From the NCBI GenBank assembly GCA_031548515.1, contig JAVBRB010000007.1, forward strand, positions 1 through 33,802: 33,802 bases of DNA. The letters run 5' to 3'. Positions within the stretch are counted from its first letter, which is position 1, and each line of letters opens with the position of its first letter. This document shows, piece by piece, positions 15,538 through 23,124 of this stretch. The DNA comes from UBA940 sp031548515. Lineage in GTDB: Bacteria; Bacteroidota; Bacteroidia; Bacteroidales; Rikenellaceae. The notes beneath the pieces are model-generated. The model was given only the letters and a program-made list of their open reading frames with translations, did no database searches and was not told the origin of the DNA. Position numbers and translations under genes: made by a program.

Positions 15538-15568
15538 CAAAGTTAGCACCCTTCCCGGGATTTGCAAA
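15538..15568 (-). promoter_or_regulatory. Promoter of the polysaccharide deacetylase (minus)
   Basis: On the minus strand, TTTG (15565-15568), 19 nt, and TAACTTTG (15538-15545) form an exact TTTG-N19-TAnnTTTG promoter ending 22 nt before the ATG at 15515. Its -33 TTTG directly abuts that of the divergent promoter, forming the palindrome TTTGCAAA. Confidence 0.8.
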
Positions 15569-15591
15569 GTTAGTGGAAATTCCTAACTTTG
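15561..15591 (+). promoter_or_regulatory. Promoter of the DUF4837 lipoprotein (plus)
   Basis: TTTG (15561-15564), 19 nt, TAACTTTG (15584-15591) matches the Bacteroidota consensus exactly. The -7 element ends 23 nt before the ATG at 15615. A perfect 9-bp inverted repeat (CAAAGTTAG 15565-15573, CTAACTTTG 15583-15591) sits between the elements. Confidence 0.82.
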
Positions 15592-15614
15592 TAAAGAATC
15601 TAAAATCTGTCATT

Positions 15615-16640
15615 ATGCGGAATCTTTGGAGATGCGGTGCCGTGCTGTGCATCGCCTTTATACTGGCCGGATGTGTCGATAAATACGAAAGCGGGAAGTT
15701 GTCCGCTGGTTATAAAACCAAATCACAGGGCGCTCCCTACGAACTTGTCGTCGTGGCCGACCATGGTGTATGGGACGGCCAGCCGGGCGACACCATCCGT
15801 TCGATCTTCTACAAGCAGGTTCCCATGGTCAACCGCCAGGAGACCATCTACGACGTGATGAGGGTGCTGCCAAACGGATTCCGCAAGCTTATCGTCAAGC
15901 ATCCAAACGTGCTGATACTTAACGTCGACAAGCAGTTCGGAAATCCCGAGTTACAGCTTCATTACGATGTCTATTCCGCCCCGCAGATAGTTCTCGTCGC
16001 CAACGCGCCCGACAACGCCACGATGACAGAGCTGATCGACTCCAACCGCGAAGAGATAGTAATGCTGCTCGAAAAGGCCGAAAGAGACCGCGACCTTGCC
16101 AATGCCCGGCAGTACGGCCCCAAGCCGGTGAAAGAGCTTATCAAGGAGAAATTCGGGTTCGATATGGATGTCACGCCCGGTTTCACGGTCCGCAGCGACA
16201 AACCGGATTTCCTGTGGTTGTCATACGAAATGCCGGTGTCGAGCCAGGGTGTTATAATTTATACTTACCCGTTTTCGGGCCTGAAAGACTTTGAGCAGGA
16301 GAGCTTGCTTCACCGCCGCGATGAATTTGTCCGCCTTATACCGGGAGAGAATCCCGGTTCATACATGGTCTCCAATCCTGAACTCGTCGAACTGCTGTAC
16401 AAGCAGATAAACGGCCGTTCATGGTCGGAGATGCATGGTTTCTGGGATGTGTCGGGTGATTATATGGGTGGACCGTATGTGAATTATTCGACCATCGACG
16501 CCGCCAACCAGCGCGTGATCGCTATCGATTTCTACGTATATGCGCCTGGTACGACCAATGTCCGCATGTCGCAACGCAACTACAAGAAGCAGCTCGAACA
16601 TTTCATTTATTCTGTGAAAATACCGGATCCAGGGGAATAA
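15615..16640 (+). CDS. DUF4837 family lipoprotein
   Basis: Starting at the ATG at 15615 (chosen because it lies just after a consensus promoter and begins a lipoprotein signal), the product is 341 aa. Its hydrophobic core is followed by the lipobox ILAG-C, giving lipidation at Cys20. The mature part opens with SQGAPYELVVVADHGVWDGQPGDTIRSIF, followed by KQVPMVNRQE and a long alpha/beta region ending in DFYVYAPGTTNVRMSQRNYKKQLEHFIYSVKI. This pattern is that of DUF4837, a Bacteroidota-specific envelope lipoprotein family with no known function. An earlier in-frame ATG at 15573 lies inside the promoter and is rejected. It converges on radC with a 23-bp gap. Confidence 0.8.
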   Translation: MRNLWRCGAVLCIAFILAGCVDKYESGKLSAGYKTKSQGAPYELVVVADHGVWDGQPGDTIRSIFYKQVPMVNRQETIYDVMRVLPNGFRKLIVKHPNVLILNVDKQFGNPELQLHYDVYSAPQIVLVANAPDNATMTELIDSNREEIVMLLEKAERDRDLANARQYGPKPVKELIKEKFGFDMDVTPGFTVRSDKPDFLWLSYEMPVSSQGVIIYTYPFSGLKDFEQESLLHRRDEFVRLIPGENPGSYMVSNPELVELLYKQINGRSWSEMHGFWDVSGDYMGGPYVNYSTIDAANQRVIAIDFYVYAPGTTNVRMSQRNYKKQLEHFIYSVKIPDPGE

Positions 16641-16663
16641 GGGTTCCATTGGCAGCATGAGAG

Positions 16664-17341
16664 TCAGTTTTTTCGAGGAATCATGCTTTTTTCAGCGAAA
16701 CTGAACGTGCCGCCCGAAGAAATGATAATATGGTCTACGACATTGATGTCGAAAAGCGCCGCGGCGGTCGAAACCATTTCGGTTATGGCGACATCTTCGC
16801 GGCTGGGCTGTGCGACGCCCGAAGGATGGTTGTGAACGAGTATTATCGAGGAAACCAACAATTCGACCGCACGTTTGACCACCAGTTTATAGTCGACGAC
16901 CGTGCCGGATACACCTCCCTGACTTACCTTCGAACGGTCGACCACCTTGCCGCCCGAAGTGAGATACAGCACCCAGAACTCCTCGTGCTGCAGGTCGGCC
17001 AACGGCGCGAAGATATTTGCGACATCCTCTTTCGAAGTGACAGTATCTACAGCGAGGGCCTTTTCAGCGGTAATCCGGCGGGCCAGTTCAGCAGCAGCGG
17101 CTATAATGGCGGCGCGTTTAGTACCGCACCCTGCCGTTTGGCGTATGCGTGAAACACTGCCTGAAGCAAGTTCCGAAAGTGATCCTCCGAAATCCGCGAG
17201 TATTTTTTCCGCCAGTTCGATCGGAGACAGCAGTTCGGTCCCTTCTCGGATCAGCAGCGCAAGAAGTTCGGGGTCGGATAGCGATCCTGCTCCCGAGACC
17301 ACGATCTTTTCGCGTGCTTCACGATCTGTTGATTTTGCCAT
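16664..17341 (-). CDS. radC: RadC-family JAB-domain protein
   Basis: The 225-aa protein has an N-terminal helix-hairpin-helix-like part (DPELLALLIREGTE, then ASGSVSRIRQTAGCGTKRAAIIAAAAELARR). The C-terminal JAB/MPN domain (about 100-225) carries the metal motif HNHPSG at 170-175 plus Asp183 (HxH...D). The family is called 'DNA repair protein RadC', but a repair role is doubtful; the domain looks like a zinc-dependent hydrolase. Length and motifs are complete. It follows rnc on the same strand after 72 bp and may share its transcript. Confidence 0.92.
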   Translation of the reverse strand: MAKSTDREAREKIVVSGAGSLSDPELLALLIREGTELLSPIELAEKILADFGGSLSELASGSVSRIRQTAGCGTKRAAIIAAAAELARRITAEKALAVDTVTSKEDVANIFAPLADLQHEEFWVLYLTSGGKVVDRSKVSQGGVSGTVVDYKLVVKRAVELLVSSIILVHNHPSGVAQPSREDVAITEMVSTAAALFDINVVDHIIISSGGTFSFAEKSMIPRKN

Positions 17342-17413
17342 TGCTCTGTCAAAAGAAGTAAGTCCTTCGCGGATAATACAAACAAACCGCGTACACCGAT
17401 GCCAGTGTCGGGA

Positions 17414-18211
17414 TCAGTTTATATTGTCATTTTCCGCGGACAAAATGTCTATGCTGCCAAGTATATAATCTCCGATCTCGTCCGAAAGAACGTCAGAGAC
17501 TGCGTGTGCGGCGTGCTGCTCGGCCTCTTTCTTGGTCCCGCCCGTACCATGCCCGACTTCGATGCCATCGATCATCACTACCGACCGGAAAACCGGATGC
17601 TGCGTGGTATATTCATGATCGTGTCCAGTTGTGAACTGCAGCGACTGGCGGCTTTTCTGGCACCATTCGATCAGGCGGCTCTTATGGTCGGTTTCCGACG
17701 AGATTATTTCGTCCAGATTAAGATGGCGTCGGAAAACGCGGTTTATCAGAAGTTCGTTGACACGGTCGTAGCCTTTGTCGAGGTACATCGCTCCGATCAT
17801 CGCTTCCAATGCATCGCCGTGGATATGTTTCTGGACTATGGAGCCGTTGGTGTGCTGAATTACATATCTGTCCAGGCCGATCTTGTTTGCAAGAAAATTG
17901 AGGGTGTTGCGACTGACTATTTTCGCGCGCAGCCGCGTAAGTCCGCCTTCGTCGGCATGCGGAAACTCGATGAAAAGATAGTCTGAAACGACCGCTTCCA
18001 ACACGGAGTCGCCCAAAAATTCCAGGCGTTCGTTGTTGAGATGCGTGCCGTCTTCCAACTCGATCGAAGCCGAACGGTGTACAAGGGCCAGCTTATACAA
18101 CTCGATATTTTGGGGATATATCCCGAAGATGTCGTCCACTATGGCATAGTATTCCCTGTCACGGCCAAAACGGCGCTTGAGCGAGATGAGTATCCGCCCG
18201 GGAAGATTCAT
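17414..18211 (-). CDS. rnc: Ribonuclease III
   Basis: RNase III cuts double-stranded RNA and matures rRNA precursors. The 265-aa protein shows the signature NNERLEFLGDSVLEA (ERLEFLGDSV 61-70), a second acidic site HGDALEAMIGAMYLDKGY, and a C-terminal dsRNA-binding domain (about 190-250: DHKSRLIEWCQKSRQ...GTKKEAEQHAAHAVSDVL). The tail after the dsRBD is a little longer than in E. coli. It starts 12 nt after fabF, in the usual Bacteroidota order acpP-fabF-rnc. Confidence 0.95.
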   Translation of the reverse strand: MNLPGRILISLKRRFGRDREYYAIVDDIFGIYPQNIELYKLALVHRSASIELEDGTHLNNERLEFLGDSVLEAVVSDYLFIEFPHADEGGLTRLRAKIVSRNTLNFLANKIGLDRYVIQHTNGSIVQKHIHGDALEAMIGAMYLDKGYDRVNELLINRVFRRHLNLDEIISSETDHKSRLIEWCQKSRQSLQFTTGHDHEYTTQHPVFRSVVMIDGIEVGHGTGGTKKEAEQHAAHAVSDVLSDEIGDYILGSIDILSAENDNIN

Positions 18212-18223
18212 AGCAGCAGGCTT

Positions 18224-19471
18224 TTAGATTTTTTTGAGAATCACAGACGAATTGTGTCCGCCGAAACCGAACGTGTTGCTCATGGCGTATGTAATATCGC
18301 GCTTTTGGGCTTTGTTCGGAGTCAAGTTGAGCTTCGGATCGATCGCCGGATCGACATTCTGCAGATTGATGGTCGGCGGAATTACACCTTCCGTCAACGC
18401 CATGATGGCAGCCATCGCCTCGACCGCTCCGGCGGCACCCAGAAGATGTCCGGTCATCGATTTGGTTGCAGAGATGTTGAGATTGTAAGCGTCATCACCG
18501 AAAAGTTTCTGGATCGCCATCAGTTCCGGCAGGTCGCCTGCTGGCGTGGATGTGCCGTGGACGTTGATATAGCCGATGTCGGATGTCTTGAGTCCGGCAT
18601 CCTGCAACGCATGTTTCATCGCCAGCATCGCTCCTTTTCCTTCGGGATGTGGTGCGGCGTAGTGGTAAGCGTCGCCGCTGATGCCGCCGCCCACTATTTC
18701 GGCGTAGATCTTGGCGCCGCGCGCTTTGGCGTGTTCGTATTCTTCGAGTACCAGCGCCCCGGCTCCTTCGCCGATCACAAAGCCGTCGCGGTCCGCGTCA
18801 AACGGACGAGAGGCGCCTTTTGGATCGTCGTTACGTGTAGACAGGGCCTGCATCGAGTTGAATCCTCCGACTCCCGCTTCGTTGATCGCAGCCTCGCTGC
18901 CGCCCGCGATGATGATGTCGGCAACGCCCCTGCGTATCCAGTTAAAAGCGTCTATCATGGCGTGGTTAGCCGAAGCGCACGCCGAAACGGTACAGTAGTT
19001 GGGACCCATGAAACCGTATTTCATGGAGATGTACCCGGCCGCGATGTCGGGAATCATCATGGTAATAAAGAACGGGCTGAACCTGGGCGTGCCGTCGCCC
19101 AGGCTGTAGCCCTTGACTTCTTCGAAGAACGATTTGAGTCCTCCGATGCCGGAACCCCAGATCACACCCGCTTTTTCAGGGTCGATCTTTTCGACATCCA
19201 ACCCCGAGTCTTCCATGGCCTGGGCCGCAGCGACAAGGGCATATTGTGTAAAGAGGTCATAACGGCGTACCTCTTTACGGTCGAAATATTGCGTTCCGTC
19301 GTAATTTTTAACCTCGCACGCGAATTTGGTTTTGTACTTTTCCGGATCGAAATGGGTTATGGTCGCGGCTCCGCTCACACCTTCCTTAAGGTTGCGGAAA
19401 TATTCCTCTACCGTATTGCCTATGGGGTTCAGTGTGCCCAGCCCTGTGACTACAACTCTTTTTTCAGCCAT
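18224..19471 (-). CDS. fabF: 3-oxoacyl-ACP synthase II
   Basis: FabF condenses malonyl-ACP with acyl-ACP in fatty-acid elongation. From the ATG at 19471 (MAEKRVVVTGLGTLNPIGNT) the protein is 415 aa. The active site is complete: Cys165 in TVSACASANHAMIDAF, His305 in NVHGTSTPAGD, and Lys337/His342 in SATKSMTGHLLGAAGA. The glycine-rich end NTFGFGGHNSSVIL is present. A start 36 nt further upstream (19507) adds residues outside the family. acpP lies 88 bp upstream and rnc 12 bp downstream. Confidence 0.96.
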   Translation of the reverse strand: MAEKRVVVTGLGTLNPIGNTVEEYFRNLKEGVSGAATITHFDPEKYKTKFACEVKNYDGTQYFDRKEVRRYDLFTQYALVAAAQAMEDSGLDVEKIDPEKAGVIWGSGIGGLKSFFEEVKGYSLGDGTPRFSPFFITMMIPDIAAGYISMKYGFMGPNYCTVSACASANHAMIDAFNWIRRGVADIIIAGGSEAAINEAGVGGFNSMQALSTRNDDPKGASRPFDADRDGFVIGEGAGALVLEEYEHAKARGAKIYAEIVGGGISGDAYHYAAPHPEGKGAMLAMKHALQDAGLKTSDIGYINVHGTSTPAGDLPELMAIQKLFGDDAYNLNISATKSMTGHLLGAAGAVEAMAAIMALTEGVIPPTINLQNVDPAIDPKLNLTPNKAQKRDITYAMSNTFGFGGHNSSVILKKI

Positions 19472-19559
19472 TATAAAGTTCTTTGATGCCAAATTAATAA
19501 GGTCCATTTGAATTTCCGGCCGGACCAGTTATGCGCCGGAGGTCGATGAAATGCGGATG

Positions 19560-19796
19560 TTACTTGGTCTTTTCGGTGATGTAAGAAACGGCGTCGCCGA
19601 CAGTACCGATTTTTTCTGCATCTTCATCGGGGATCGAAATGCCAAATTCCTTTTCGAATTCCATGATCAACTCCACGGTGTCCAGTGAGTCTGCGCCGAG
19701 ATCATTGGTAAAGCTTGCTGCAGGTACGATTTCAGCTGCATCTACAGCCAGTTTGTTCTTGATGATTTCGACTACTTTCGAAGAAACGTCAGACAT
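19560..19796 (-). CDS. acpP: Acyl carrier protein
   Basis: This 78-aa acidic protein carries growing fatty acyl chains on a phosphopantetheine arm. The attachment motif GADSLDTVELIMEFE places the modified Ser at residue 37, after FTNDLG. Start chosen at MSDVSSKVVEII (ATG 19796); three earlier codons (ATG 19805) are less likely. First gene of the acpP-fabF-rnc cluster, with a promoter-like motif about 70 nt upstream. Confidence 0.95.
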   Translation of the reverse strand: MSDVSSKVVEIIKNKLAVDAAEIVPAASFTNDLGADSLDTVELIMEFEKEFGISIPDEDAEKIGTVGDAVSYITEKTK

Positions 19797-19865
19797 AATA
19801 ATCAATTTTGGTTAAACACTCTTTATAGTAAAAATTTACTTCATAATTTCCTGCGAAATTTGGGG

Positions 19866-19899
19866 CAAATTTAACACATTTTCCATTACTTTTGGCAAA
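19866..19899 (-). promoter_or_regulatory. Candidate acpP promoter
   Basis: On the minus strand TAAATTTG (19866-19873) is an exact -7 match, with TTTG at 19896-19899. The spacing of 22 nt is longer than the usual 19-20, so the -33 assignment is uncertain. The leader to the acpP ATG would be about 60 nt. Confidence 0.5.
19887..19894 (+). promoter_or_regulatory. Candidate -7 element of purN
   Basis: TACTTTTG on the plus strand matches TAnnTTTG and would start a transcript about 50 nt before the purN ATG. It interleaves with the divergent acpP promoter. No convincing -33 was seen. Confidence 0.4.
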
Positions 19900-19952
19900 C
19901 CGTATATATTTTTTTACCTCTCTCTGCCGGGCATACATCTAAACGTTTGACT

Positions 19953-20534
19953 ATGATAAGAATAGGAATACTGGCTTCCGGCTCCGGAAGCAATGCAGAA
20001 AAGATAATGGATTATTTCTCAGAAAGTTCCGATGCCCGCGTGGCGTTGCTGATATCTGACAACCCTGATGCTTACGCTCTTGTGAGGGCCCGCGGCAGAG
20101 GAGTGCCGACGGCCGTTTTCAGCCGCCCGGAGTTTGCAGAAGGGGAGAAGCCTCTTGCCGCACTTCGCGACTCGGGCGTGGATTACGTGGTGTTGGCAGG
20201 ATTCCTGCGCCTGATACCGTCAAATATAATAGCGGCTTACCCGGGACGTATCGTAAATATACACCCTGCGCTGCTTCCGAAGTATGGCGGCAAGGGTATG
20301 TACGGGGACCGTGTCCACAAGGCCGTGATAGAAGCCGGAGAAAAAGAATCCGGCATCACGATACACAAAGTAGACGAGCATTACGACGAAGGCGCAATAA
20401 TTGCACAATATCGGATCGGCGTCGCGCCGGACGACACTCCTGAAACACTTGCGCAAAATATTCACGCGCTGGAGCACCGGTATTTTCCGGCCGTGATCGA
20501 ACGGGAAATCAAAAAAATTACGAATCAGAAATGA
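19953..20534 (+). CDS. purN: Phosphoribosylglycinamide formyltransferase (GAR transformylase)
   Basis: PurN transfers a formyl group from 10-formyl-THF to GAR in purine synthesis. The ATG at 19953 gives 193 aa starting IRIGILASGSGSNAEKIMDYF (phosphate-binding loop). The catalytic set is visible: Asn and His in VNIHPALLPKYGGKGMYGDRVHKAV, and Asp in HYDEGAIIAQ. An in-frame TTG 6 nt upstream is less likely. It is divergent from acpP. Its TGA overlaps the ATG of a 36-codon ORF. Confidence 0.93.
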   Translation: MIRIGILASGSGSNAEKIMDYFSESSDARVALLISDNPDAYALVRARGRGVPTAVFSRPEFAEGEKPLAALRDSGVDYVVLAGFLRLIPSNIIAAYPGRIVNIHPALLPKYGGKGMYGDRVHKAVIEAGEKESGITIHKVDEHYDEGAIIAQYRIGVAPDDTPETLAQNIHALEHRYFPAVIEREIKKITNQK

Positions 20535-20641
20535 AACCATTGTTGATCAGCAATTACCCCAGTCGGCTATTTCCTGCGCCATTGCCTATCGGCAATGACT
20601 GTGGGGCCTCCTTCGGTGATTACCGATTGGCATCAAATTGA
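20531..20641 (+). CDS. Possible 36-aa leader ORF or pepE remnant
   Basis: An ATG overlapping the purN TGA (ATGA) opens a 36-codon frame beginning MKPLLISN and ending at TGA 20639-20641, 8 nt before the pepE ATG. The first 25 nt match the pepE start in 20 positions (MKLLLISN), including ATCAGCAATT. After that the similarity ends. It may be a decayed duplicate of the pepE 5' end or a coincidental or regulatory upstream ORF. Coding status is unproven; a hairpin (CATTGCC/GGCAATG) lies inside it. Confidence 0.3.
   Translation: MKPLLISNYPSRLFPAPLPIGNDCGASFGDYRLASN
20580..20597. repeat. Small hairpin in the purN-pepE gap
   Basis: CATTGCC and GGCAATG form a perfect 7-bp stem with a 4-nt loop (TATC). 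No T-run follows. It could slow transcription between purN and pepE; evidence is limited to the inverted repeat. Confidence 0.4.
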
Positions 20642-20649
20642 TTAGTGTT

Positions 20650-21360
20650 ATGAAGTTATTATTAATCAGCAATTCGACCACAGCAGGACAACCCTATCTG
20701 GAATGGCCCATAGAATATATAGGCAAATTCCTCGGGTGCGTCGATTCCGTAGCCTTTATTCCCTATGCCGCGGTGACTTTCTCATATGATGAATACGAAG
20801 CAAAAGTGCAGGCACGTTTCGACCAACTCGGTATGGAGGTTCGCTCGATCCACCGCAAAGCCGACCCCGCGCTGGCCATCCGTGAAGCCGAAGCCATTGT
20901 CGTCGGCGGAGGCAATACCTTCGCCCTGCTCAAAAAGATGCAGGAACAGGGGCTTGTGGAAGCCATCCGCACGGCGGTGACCGAACTCGGAACCCCTTAT
21001 GTCGGCTGGAGCGCGGGAAGCAATGTCTGCTGTCCCACGGTCTGCACCACCAACGACATGCCCATCCTCGAACCGCAGTCGTTCCGCGCCGTCGGAGCCA
21101 TACCGTTCCAGATAAATCCGCATTATCTCGATGCACATCCCGAGGGCCACGCCGGCGAAACGCGCGAACAGCGTATCGAAGAATACATTGAGGCCAACCC
21201 GGGAATCTATGTCGCGGGCCTGCGTGAAGGATGCCTGCTGCGTATGAACGACGGTCCGCTGGAACTCGTGGGATCAGGTCCCATGCGTATTTTCCGCCAT
21301 GGCGACACTCCACGCGAAATATGTCCCGGCGAGGATCTGTCATTTTTGTTCAGGAAGTAA
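20650..21360 (+). CDS. pepE: Dipeptidase E (alpha-aspartyl dipeptidase, S51)
   Basis: PepE cleaves dipeptides with an N-terminal aspartate. From the ATG at 20650 the protein is 236 aa. It shows IVVGGGNTFALLKKM (oxyanion region), the nucleophile elbow YVGWSAGSNVCCPT with the catalytic Ser, TTNDMPI, and NPHYLDAHPEGHAGETREQRI with the conserved His. This is the full S51 set. A four-codon N-terminal extension (20638) is possible but outside the family start MKLLLISNS. A 36-codon ORF with a similar start lies directly upstream. Confidence 0.92.
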   Translation: MKLLLISNSTTAGQPYLEWPIEYIGKFLGCVDSVAFIPYAAVTFSYDEYEAKVQARFDQLGMEVRSIHRKADPALAIREAEAIVVGGGNTFALLKKMQEQGLVEAIRTAVTELGTPYVGWSAGSNVCCPTVCTTNDMPILEPQSFRAVGAIPFQINPHYLDAHPEGHAGETREQRIEEYIEANPGIYVAGLREGCLLRMNDGPLELVGSGPMRIFRHGDTPREICPGEDLSFLFRK

Positions 21361-21376
21361 CAATAACGTAAGTTTC

Positions 21377-21434
21377 GGATAAGAATTTATGTTAATTTAC
21401 AGATTACACTCTCGTTATCGTGAGATTCTTATCC
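21377..21434. repeat. Inverted repeat after pepE
   Basis: GGATAAGAAT (21377-21386) and ATTCTTATCC (21425-21434) are perfect 10-bp arms around a 38-nt AT-rich loop, starting 16 nt after the pepE stop. It could form the 3' end of the pepE mRNA. Confidence 0.45.
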
Positions 21435-21565
21435 AAAACCCACGTCAGCGGCTTTTTCATAGCCACGATATTGCATGGATCACCCATCCAAAACCCTCCC
21501 CTGGATATGGAAGGGTAGATTCCCCGAAGCTCTGCTTTGAAAACACAAACCAATTCCATCCGATA

Positions 21566-21586
21566 CCTCGCAGCTCTGCTGCGAGG
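21566..21586. repeat. GC-rich hairpin upstream of yraN
   Basis: CCTCGCAGC and GCTGCGAGG are perfect 9-bp arms around a TCT loop. It is followed by a second palindrome at 21605-21622; no gene is seen in this 283-bp gap (21361-21643). Confidence 0.5.
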
Positions 21587-21604
21587 AGGTTCATTTGGCT
21601 TTTC

Positions 21605-21622
21605 GTTTCGCTTAAGCGAAAC
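21605..21622. repeat. 18-bp perfect palindrome upstream of yraN
   Basis: GTTTCGCTTAAGCGAAAC reads identically on both strands and lies 21 nt before the yraN ATG. It could be a dimeric protein-binding site or half of a REP-like element; nothing decides between them. Confidence 0.5.
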
Positions 21623-21643
21623 TCACATTAACAATATATAAAT

Positions 21644-22009
21644 ATGGGCAAAACACAGGAGATAGGTGCGGCGGGAGAGCAGGCGGCTGTCGACTGGCTG
21701 CGCGAGAAGGGTTTCGACATTGTGAAACGGAATTGGCGCAGCGGCAGCTATGAACTCGACATTGTGGCGCAGCGGTGGGACAAGCTGCATTTCGTGGAGG
21801 TGAAAAGCCGCGACGCGCTGTCGTGGGAGACACCCGAAGATGCCATGACACCGGCCAAGCAGCGTGCGTTCCGCAGGGCTGTCGAGGCCTATCTGACGTT
21901 GTACGACACGGATATGGAGCCTCAACTGGACCTTATTGCGGTGGATACGCTTCCGGAGGGAAGGTTTGAAGTGCGCTACATTCCGGAAGCCGTAATCTCC
22001 CGTTGGTAA
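21644..22009 (+). CDS. yraN: UPF0102 / YraN family nuclease-like protein
   Basis: The 121-aa protein shows the YraN pattern: GAAGEQAAVDWLREKGFDIVKRNWRSG with the early conserved Glu, then YELDIVAQRWDKLHFVEVKSRD, whose D...ExK residues form the PD-ExK-like core shared with Holliday-junction resolvases. It ends in LDLIAVDTLPEG and the short strand FEVRYIPEAV. Function is unproven in bacteria; a nuclease role is inferred from the fold. It is a complete member by length. The glycosyltransferase gene downstream has its own promoter. Confidence 0.88.
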   Translation: MGKTQEIGAAGEQAAVDWLREKGFDIVKRNWRSGSYELDIVAQRWDKLHFVEVKSRDALSWETPEDAMTPAKQRAFRRAVEAYLTLYDTDMEPQLDLIAVDTLPEGRFEVRYIPEAVISRW

Positions 22010-22036
22010 ACCGTACGGACATCCTCTTTTGTCCGC

Positions 22037-22068
22037 TTTGAGATGAGCCGATAATTATTCTATCTTTG
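22037..22068 (+). promoter_or_regulatory. Promoter of the glycosyltransferase gene
   Basis: TTTG (22037-22040), 20 nt, TATCTTTG (22061-22068) is a near-ideal Bacteroidota promoter, 31 nt before the ATG at 22100. Confidence 0.7.
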
Positions 22069-22099
22069 TGAGACTGAAAAAACCAAGCCTTTTCGTAAA

Positions 22100-22894
22100 A
22101 TGGGAAACAATATGCCGGAGCAACAGAAAACCATAGTGTCCCTCACCTCTTTTCCTGCGGCTATCACATATGCGGCAGGCGCCGTACGGTCGATACTGGC
22201 AGGTTCCGTCCTGCCTGATAAACTGATCCTGTATGTGACCGCTTCGCAGTTCCCGGACGGCAGGCTCCCGCAGGAGTTGCAGGAGTTGTCCGACAGTAAT
22301 CCGATCTTCGAAGTCAGGAATTATGACACGGATATCCGCTCATACAGGAAACTTATTCCGGCGCTGAACGATTTCCCCGATGATGTCATAGTTACGATAG
22401 ACGACGACGTATGGTATCACAGGAACATGCTGCGCGACCTGCTGCGTCTGCATGCGCAGATTCCGGACGCCGTACTGGCGCACCGGGCCAAGCGTGTGGA
22501 GATCGGCGTTCCATACCGCAAGTGGCCGAAATACAGGTGGTATAGTTTTCTTTTCAAGAGGCTGCATATCGGATTCGGCAACATACAGACTGGTGTCGGC
22601 GGCGTTCTGTATCCGCCGCACTCGCTGAAGCCGGATATGCTCGATCCGCGAATATTTACCGAAGTGGCGCCGACAACGGATGACATCTGGTTCTGGGCGG
22701 CGGCAGTGGCAAAAGGGACCCGGATCGTGCCGGTACCGTTCGGGCATAACAAGCCGCGCGGGCTTGACAAGCCCAAATATTTATCCCTGAAAACGGTCAA
22801 CTTCAAGTCGGGAACAGACCGGAATCTCGCAGCGCTTGAAAAGATACTGGAAAAATATCCGGAAGTCAGGCAGCGGGTGGAATCCGGGAAATAA
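22100..22894 (+). CDS. GT-A type glycosyltransferase
   Basis: The 264-aa protein begins KTIVSLTSFPAAITYAAGAVRSIL, the nucleotide-sugar-binding start of GT-A glycosyltransferases. A DxD-like metal site follows in DVIVTIDDDVWYHRNMLRDLL. The block GFGNIQTGVGGVLYPPHSL and the acidic TTDDIWFWAAAVAKGT (candidate catalytic DD) follow. These suit a single-domain sugar transferase using a nucleoside-diphosphate sugar at the cytoplasmic membrane face; no membrane segment is seen. Sugar and acceptor are unknown. An alternative ATG at 22112 would shorten it by four residues. It converges, across a 498-bp gap, on the GT92 operon. Confidence 0.75.
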   Translation: MGNNMPEQQKTIVSLTSFPAAITYAAGAVRSILAGSVLPDKLILYVTASQFPDGRLPQELQELSDSNPIFEVRNYDTDIRSYRKLIPALNDFPDDVIVTIDDDVWYHRNMLRDLLRLHAQIPDAVLAHRAKRVEIGVPYRKWPKYRWYSFLFKRLHIGFGNIQTGVGGVLYPPHSLKPDMLDPRIFTEVAPTTDDIWFWAAAVAKGTRIVPVPFGHNKPRGLDKPKYLSLKTVNFKSGTDRNLAALEKILEKYPEVRQRVESGK

Positions 22895-23049
22895 GAAGCA
22901 GAATCTCGTTATAACCGAATAATCGATTAACTTCACGTTGCATGAAAACCGAAAAACGTGTAACAGAGCAGGTGCCTTAAAACAAATGTGCGATGCGCGC
23001 CCATGCAGGAATCGTCCTCAGGATAAAAATCAGGTAACTCCATCTTTGT

Positions 23050-23088
23050 AAAACACGGCAAATATTGATTAAACATTTGCCGTGTTTT
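23050..23088. terminator. Hairpin, likely terminator
   Basis: Perfect 14-bp arms (23050-23063, 23075-23088) with an 11-nt loop. The right arm ends in TTTT and the left begins AAAA, so it can work in both directions. It lies about 155 nt after the glycosyltransferase stop. Confidence 0.55.
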
Positions 23089-23124
23089 AAGTATCTATAT
23101 ATCAATCTATGCTTTGTCTCTGGA

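Noticed and set aside
18041..19486. 481-codon plus-strand open frame opposite fabF
   Set aside because: Lies entirely over rnc/fabF, whose active-site motifs are complete; the antisense product has no recognisable domain.
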